A stretch of 64,000 bases of DNA. Source: Xenorhabdus griffiniae (GTDB lineage: Bacteria > Pseudomonadota > Gammaproteobacteria > Enterobacterales > Enterobacteriaceae). Below, piece after piece: positions 61,521 to 64,000 of the stretch (its first letter is position 1; every line of letters begins with the position of its first letter). Below the pieces are notes generated by a model that saw only the letters and a list, made by a program, of their open reading frames with translations, was not told where the DNA came from and did not search any database. The position numbers and the translations under genes are program-made. The stretch lies in assembly GCF_037265215.1 (NCBI RefSeq), contig NZ_CP147737.1:1768001-1832000 (forward strand), written 5' to 3'.

Positions 61521-62633
61521 TTATCTTAGTTCGATGACTAAATCATTTTGAGGAATACAGCTACATGCCAGAATTTTTCCATTATCCTTAATGGATGTCG
61601 ATTTCAGTGGCAATACGTCCCCTTTAACCAAGGATATCTTACAGGAACCACAAATTCCGGCACGACATGAATAGGGAATTTGAATACCTTGATCTTCGAG
61701 TTGTTCTAAAATAATTTGCTGATTATTGCCAATAAAACGTTGTCCATTGAATTCAATAGCAACGGACTGTTGAGCATCTTCCTTTATAGGTAAATCGGTT
61801 GCTTGTTCACCACTACCATATTCACGTGGTGTTCTCTTTTCTAAAATGGTAACTCGATCCCCAACTCGAATAATGCCGCTGTTACGGGCAATGGCATTCT
61901 GTCCAAAATCAACCGCACCATTTTCTTTGGCTGTTCTGAAAGATTGCAGGGTAGCCAGTGGCTCACTTTGCGGATTTTTGCGGCCTTTTTCGGGGCTGAC
62001 TGTGGTCAAAATACAGCGACTGCACGGTTTTGGCAGATCAAAAACAATATCGCCAATTTGGATAGTTTGCCAGCTATCTTCTTCAAAAGGAGCGGCACCT
62101 GTGACAATGATATTGGCACGGAATTGTTCTATTTTAATACTGGCAGGACAGCGTTGTTGCAAGGCATGAAAAGAGGCTTCATTGATAATTAAATAGGGAA
62201 AACCATCTGCGAATGATAAAGAAATATCGGGGAATTTCTTGACCCGTCGAGTTAGTTCTTCACTGAGCCAGCGTAGTTGTACCGGCTTATCAAAAAAGCC
62301 ACTGAGCCAATTATTCACCCTCTCAGGAGCAACTAACGCGGTAAAATGATTTCCCCAAACTTCAGTGGGGAGGCGCTCTTCTTTAAAATCATTGTAAAGT
62401 ACAGTAGCGCTTTCTCCGTTTGGTGCCTGCAAATACAGACCGTTATGCAGCATAGTTGGAGTAAATAGCAACATCTGCGGATATTGGCGGGCAGTAATAA
62501 ACGTGCCGTTTGTTGTGGTGATCATAAAATTGCGATCAAACATCAGGCCACTTTCATTAACGAGAGAATGAGAAAGTTGTGATCCACGCATGGATTTGAC
62601 GGGGTAGGTATAGAGGCGCGACAGCGTTAACAT
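61521..62633 (-). CDS. ycbX: YcbX: MOSC domain and 2Fe-2S ferredoxin protein
   Basis: Molybdenum-cofactor-dependent detoxification of N-hydroxylated bases in E. coli. 370 residues (E. coli 369). N-terminal beta-barrel domain ([13 protein letters not shown]), MOSC domain (about 110-260, with FRANIIVTG and [10 protein letters not shown]) and C-terminal ferredoxin domain with [14 protein letters not shown] and a final CSC. Divergent from rlmL. Confidence 0.95.
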   Translation of the reverse strand: MLTLSRLYTYPVKSMRGSQLSHSLVNESGLMFDRNFMITTTNGTFITARQYPQMLLFTPTMLHNGLYLQAPNGESATVLYNDFKEERLPTEVWGNHFTALVAPERVNNWLSGFFDKPVQLRWLSEELTRRVKKFPDISLSFADGFPYLIINEASFHALQQRCPASIKIEQFRANIIVTGAAPFEEDSWQTIQIGDIVFDLPKPCSRCILTTVSPEKGRKNPQSEPLATLQSFRTAKENGAVDFGQNAIARNSGIIRVGDRVTILEKRTPREYGSGEQATDLPIKEDAQQSVAIEFNGQRFIGNNQQIILEQLEDQGIQIPYSCRAGICGSCKISLVKGDVLPLKSTSIKDNGKILACSCIPQNDLVIELR

Positions 62634-62759
62634 CCATTATCTCCCAAATATTTTTGTCTTTGCTAAAGCATTTTTATCTTTATTGTGTCAGCAACTTTAG
62701 GACATGTCGAAGGTATTGGCTATAATGTGCCACAATTTTTTTGGTGGTGAACTTTTGTG

Positions 62760-64000
62760 ATGATTAATAAGATGAACTCTCTCTTTGCCAGCACAGCACG
62801 TGGACTGGAAGAACTATTAAAGAACGAACTGGAAATCCTGGGAGCGCAATCTTGCAAGATTGCCCAAGGTGGGGTTCATTTTCAAGGCGATGATCGGGTG
62901 ATGTATAAAAGTTTGCTGTGGAGCAGACTGGCATCCCGTATCCTGATGCCGCTTAACGAATTTAACGTTTATAGTGATTTGGATCTGTATCTTGGTGTCC
63001 AGTCCATTGACTGGAGCGAGATTTTCTCAGTTGATAGTACGTTCTCTGTTCATTTCAGCGGCACGAATGAGGAGATCAGAAATACACAATATGGCGCATT
63101 GAAAGTGAAAGACGCTATTGTCGATAGTTTTATGCGCAAAATCAAACAACGTCCTGATGTTGCGAAACAACAGCCAGATGTCCGTATCCATGTTTTCCTA
63201 AATAAAGAGAAGGCCATCGTATCACTCGATTTGAGTGGAGATAGCCTGCATATCCGTGGTTACCGTGATCTGGCTGGACAGGCACCACTGAAAGAAAACC
63301 TTGCCGCAGCGATTATTTTACGTTCTGGCTGGCAGGCAGGAACACCAATGGTTGATCCCATGTGTGGCTCAGGAACGTTGCTAATCGAAGCGGCCATGAT
63401 GGCAGCAGATTGCGCTCCTGGCTTGTATCGCCAGCATTGGGGCTTCACATCATGGTTACAATTCAATGAAACAATCTGGCGTGAAGTCACTACAGAGGCA
63501 CAGGTCCGTTTCCGTAAGGGGTTACAGGAAACGACTTCCCGTTTTTTTGGAACGGATATTGATCGCCGAGTCATGGATATGGCACGTTCAAATGCACGTA
63601 GGGCAGGGGTATCCCAATTGATCCAGTTCCAACAAGGAGATGCCAGCAAACTGGAAAATCCCTTGCTGGAAGGACCAGAGGGAACGGTATTAAGCAACCC
63701 GCCTTATGGAGAGCGTCTTGAAAGTGAACCTGCACTGATCGCGTTGCATAGTGTATTTGGTCGCGTGATGAAAGCTCGCTTCCCTGGCTGGCGTTTATCA
63801 CTGTTCAGTGCTTCGCCGGAATTGTTGGGTTGTTTACAATTACGCGCAGAGCGTGAATTTAAAGCTAAAAATGGTCCTCTGGATTGTATCCAAAAGAATT
63901 ATGTCATCCAGAAAAGTGAACAGCTAGCGGATAAACCGCAGTCATTGGATACAGGTATCGCGGAGGATTATGCTAACCGTTTGCGTAAAAATGAGAAAAA
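62760..64000 (+). CDS. rlmL: 23S rRNA (guanine-2445/2069) methyltransferase RlmL/RlmK (5' part)
   Basis: Fused enzyme; N-terminal half methylates G2445, C-terminal half G2069 of 23S rRNA. About 413 residues are present and the frame is open at the window edge; the full protein is near 700. Seen are [17 protein letters not shown], a THUMP domain (about 45-160), SAM motif [14 protein letters not shown] and [17 protein letters not shown]. The RlmK half lies beyond the window. ATG at 62760 ([11 protein letters not shown]) has GGTGGTGA nine bases upstream; ATG at 62772 matches the E. coli start and is the alternative. Confidence 0.95.
   Translation, partial: MINKMNSLFASTARGLEELLKNELEILGAQSCKIAQGGVHFQGDDRVMYKSLLWSRLASRILMPLNEFNVYSDLDLYLGVQSIDWSEIFSVDSTFSVHFSGTNEEIRNTQYGALKVKDAIVDSFMRKIKQRPDVAKQQPDVRIHVFLNKEKAIVSLDLSGDSLHIRGYRDLAGQAPLKENLAAAIILRSGWQAGTPMVDPMCGSGTLLIEAAMMAADCAPGLYRQHWGFTSWLQFNETIWREVTTEAQVRFRKGLQETTSRFFGTDIDRRVMDMARSNARRAGVSQLIQFQQGDASKLENPLLEGPEGTVLSNPPYGERLESEPALIALHSVFGRVMKARFPGWRLSLFSASPELLGCLQLRAEREFKAKNGPLDCIQKNYVIQKSEQLADKPQSLDTGIAEDYANRLRKNEK

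Overview
This window looks like a core-chromosome segment of an insect-associated enterobacterium, most likely Xenorhabdus (less likely Photorhabdus). The grounds are a moderate-to-low GC content by eye, enterobacterial gene order close to the E. coli clpA-to-rlmL segment, an OmpF/OpnP-type porin, and many short palindromic repeats of a kind I associate with Xenorhabdus/Photorhabdus genomes. The genus call is an inference; membership of the Enterobacterales is clear from near-identical Lrp, S1, MukF and similar proteins.

Layout. 1-6.6 kb: the 3' end of clpA, then a leftward block trxB, cydD, cydC, aat, infA. 6.6-7.4 kb: a gene-free lrp leader region holding a degenerate 15-bp repeat array split by a palindromic repeat. 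7.4-15 kb: lrp, ftsK (with a 27-copy QQP repeat), lolA, rarA, serS, all rightward. 15.2-22.8 kb: leftward genes, namely a BPSS1780-like membrane protein, the formate module pflA, pflB, focA (with an FNR box), and ycaO. 23-44.98 kb: mostly rightward, ansB, serC-aroA, cmk-rpsA-ihfB, comEC, msbA-lpxK-ycaR-kdsB, elyC (leftward), cmoM-mukF-mukE-mukB. 45-49.8 kb: aphA, ldtD, ycbK, gloC. 49.85-55.5 kb: leftward aspC, ompF, asnS, pncB. 55.9-64 kb: pepN, pyrD, zapC rightward, ycbX leftward, and the 5' part of rlmL running off the right edge.

The genes are almost all housekeeping: proteolysis, initiation and N-end rule modification (clpA, infA, aat), cytochrome bd assembly and redox (cydDC, trxB), chromosome segregation and division (ftsK, mukFEB, zapC), envelope biogenesis (lolA, msbA, lpxK, kdsB, elyC, ldtD, ycbK, ompF), anaerobic formate metabolism (pflA/pflB/focA), translation (serS, asnS, rpsA, rlmL) and amino acid, nucleotide and NAD synthesis. 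I see no prophage, CRISPR array, toxin cluster, biosynthetic cluster, transposase or tRNA gene.

The unusual biology is in the gaps. A family of about 105-bp palindromic elements (ends TATACC/GCGTATA, predicted three-arm fold) occurs about ten times, with a related shorter subfamily, arm-deletion derivatives and one mosaic copy. A second family of 91/98-bp TA-flanked terminal-inverted-repeat elements (MITE-like) has two copies; one is inserted inside a 105-bp element and the other abuts one. Several repeats sit where gene order departs from E. coli (BPSS1780-like gene, ansB, aphA, the missing ssu operon).
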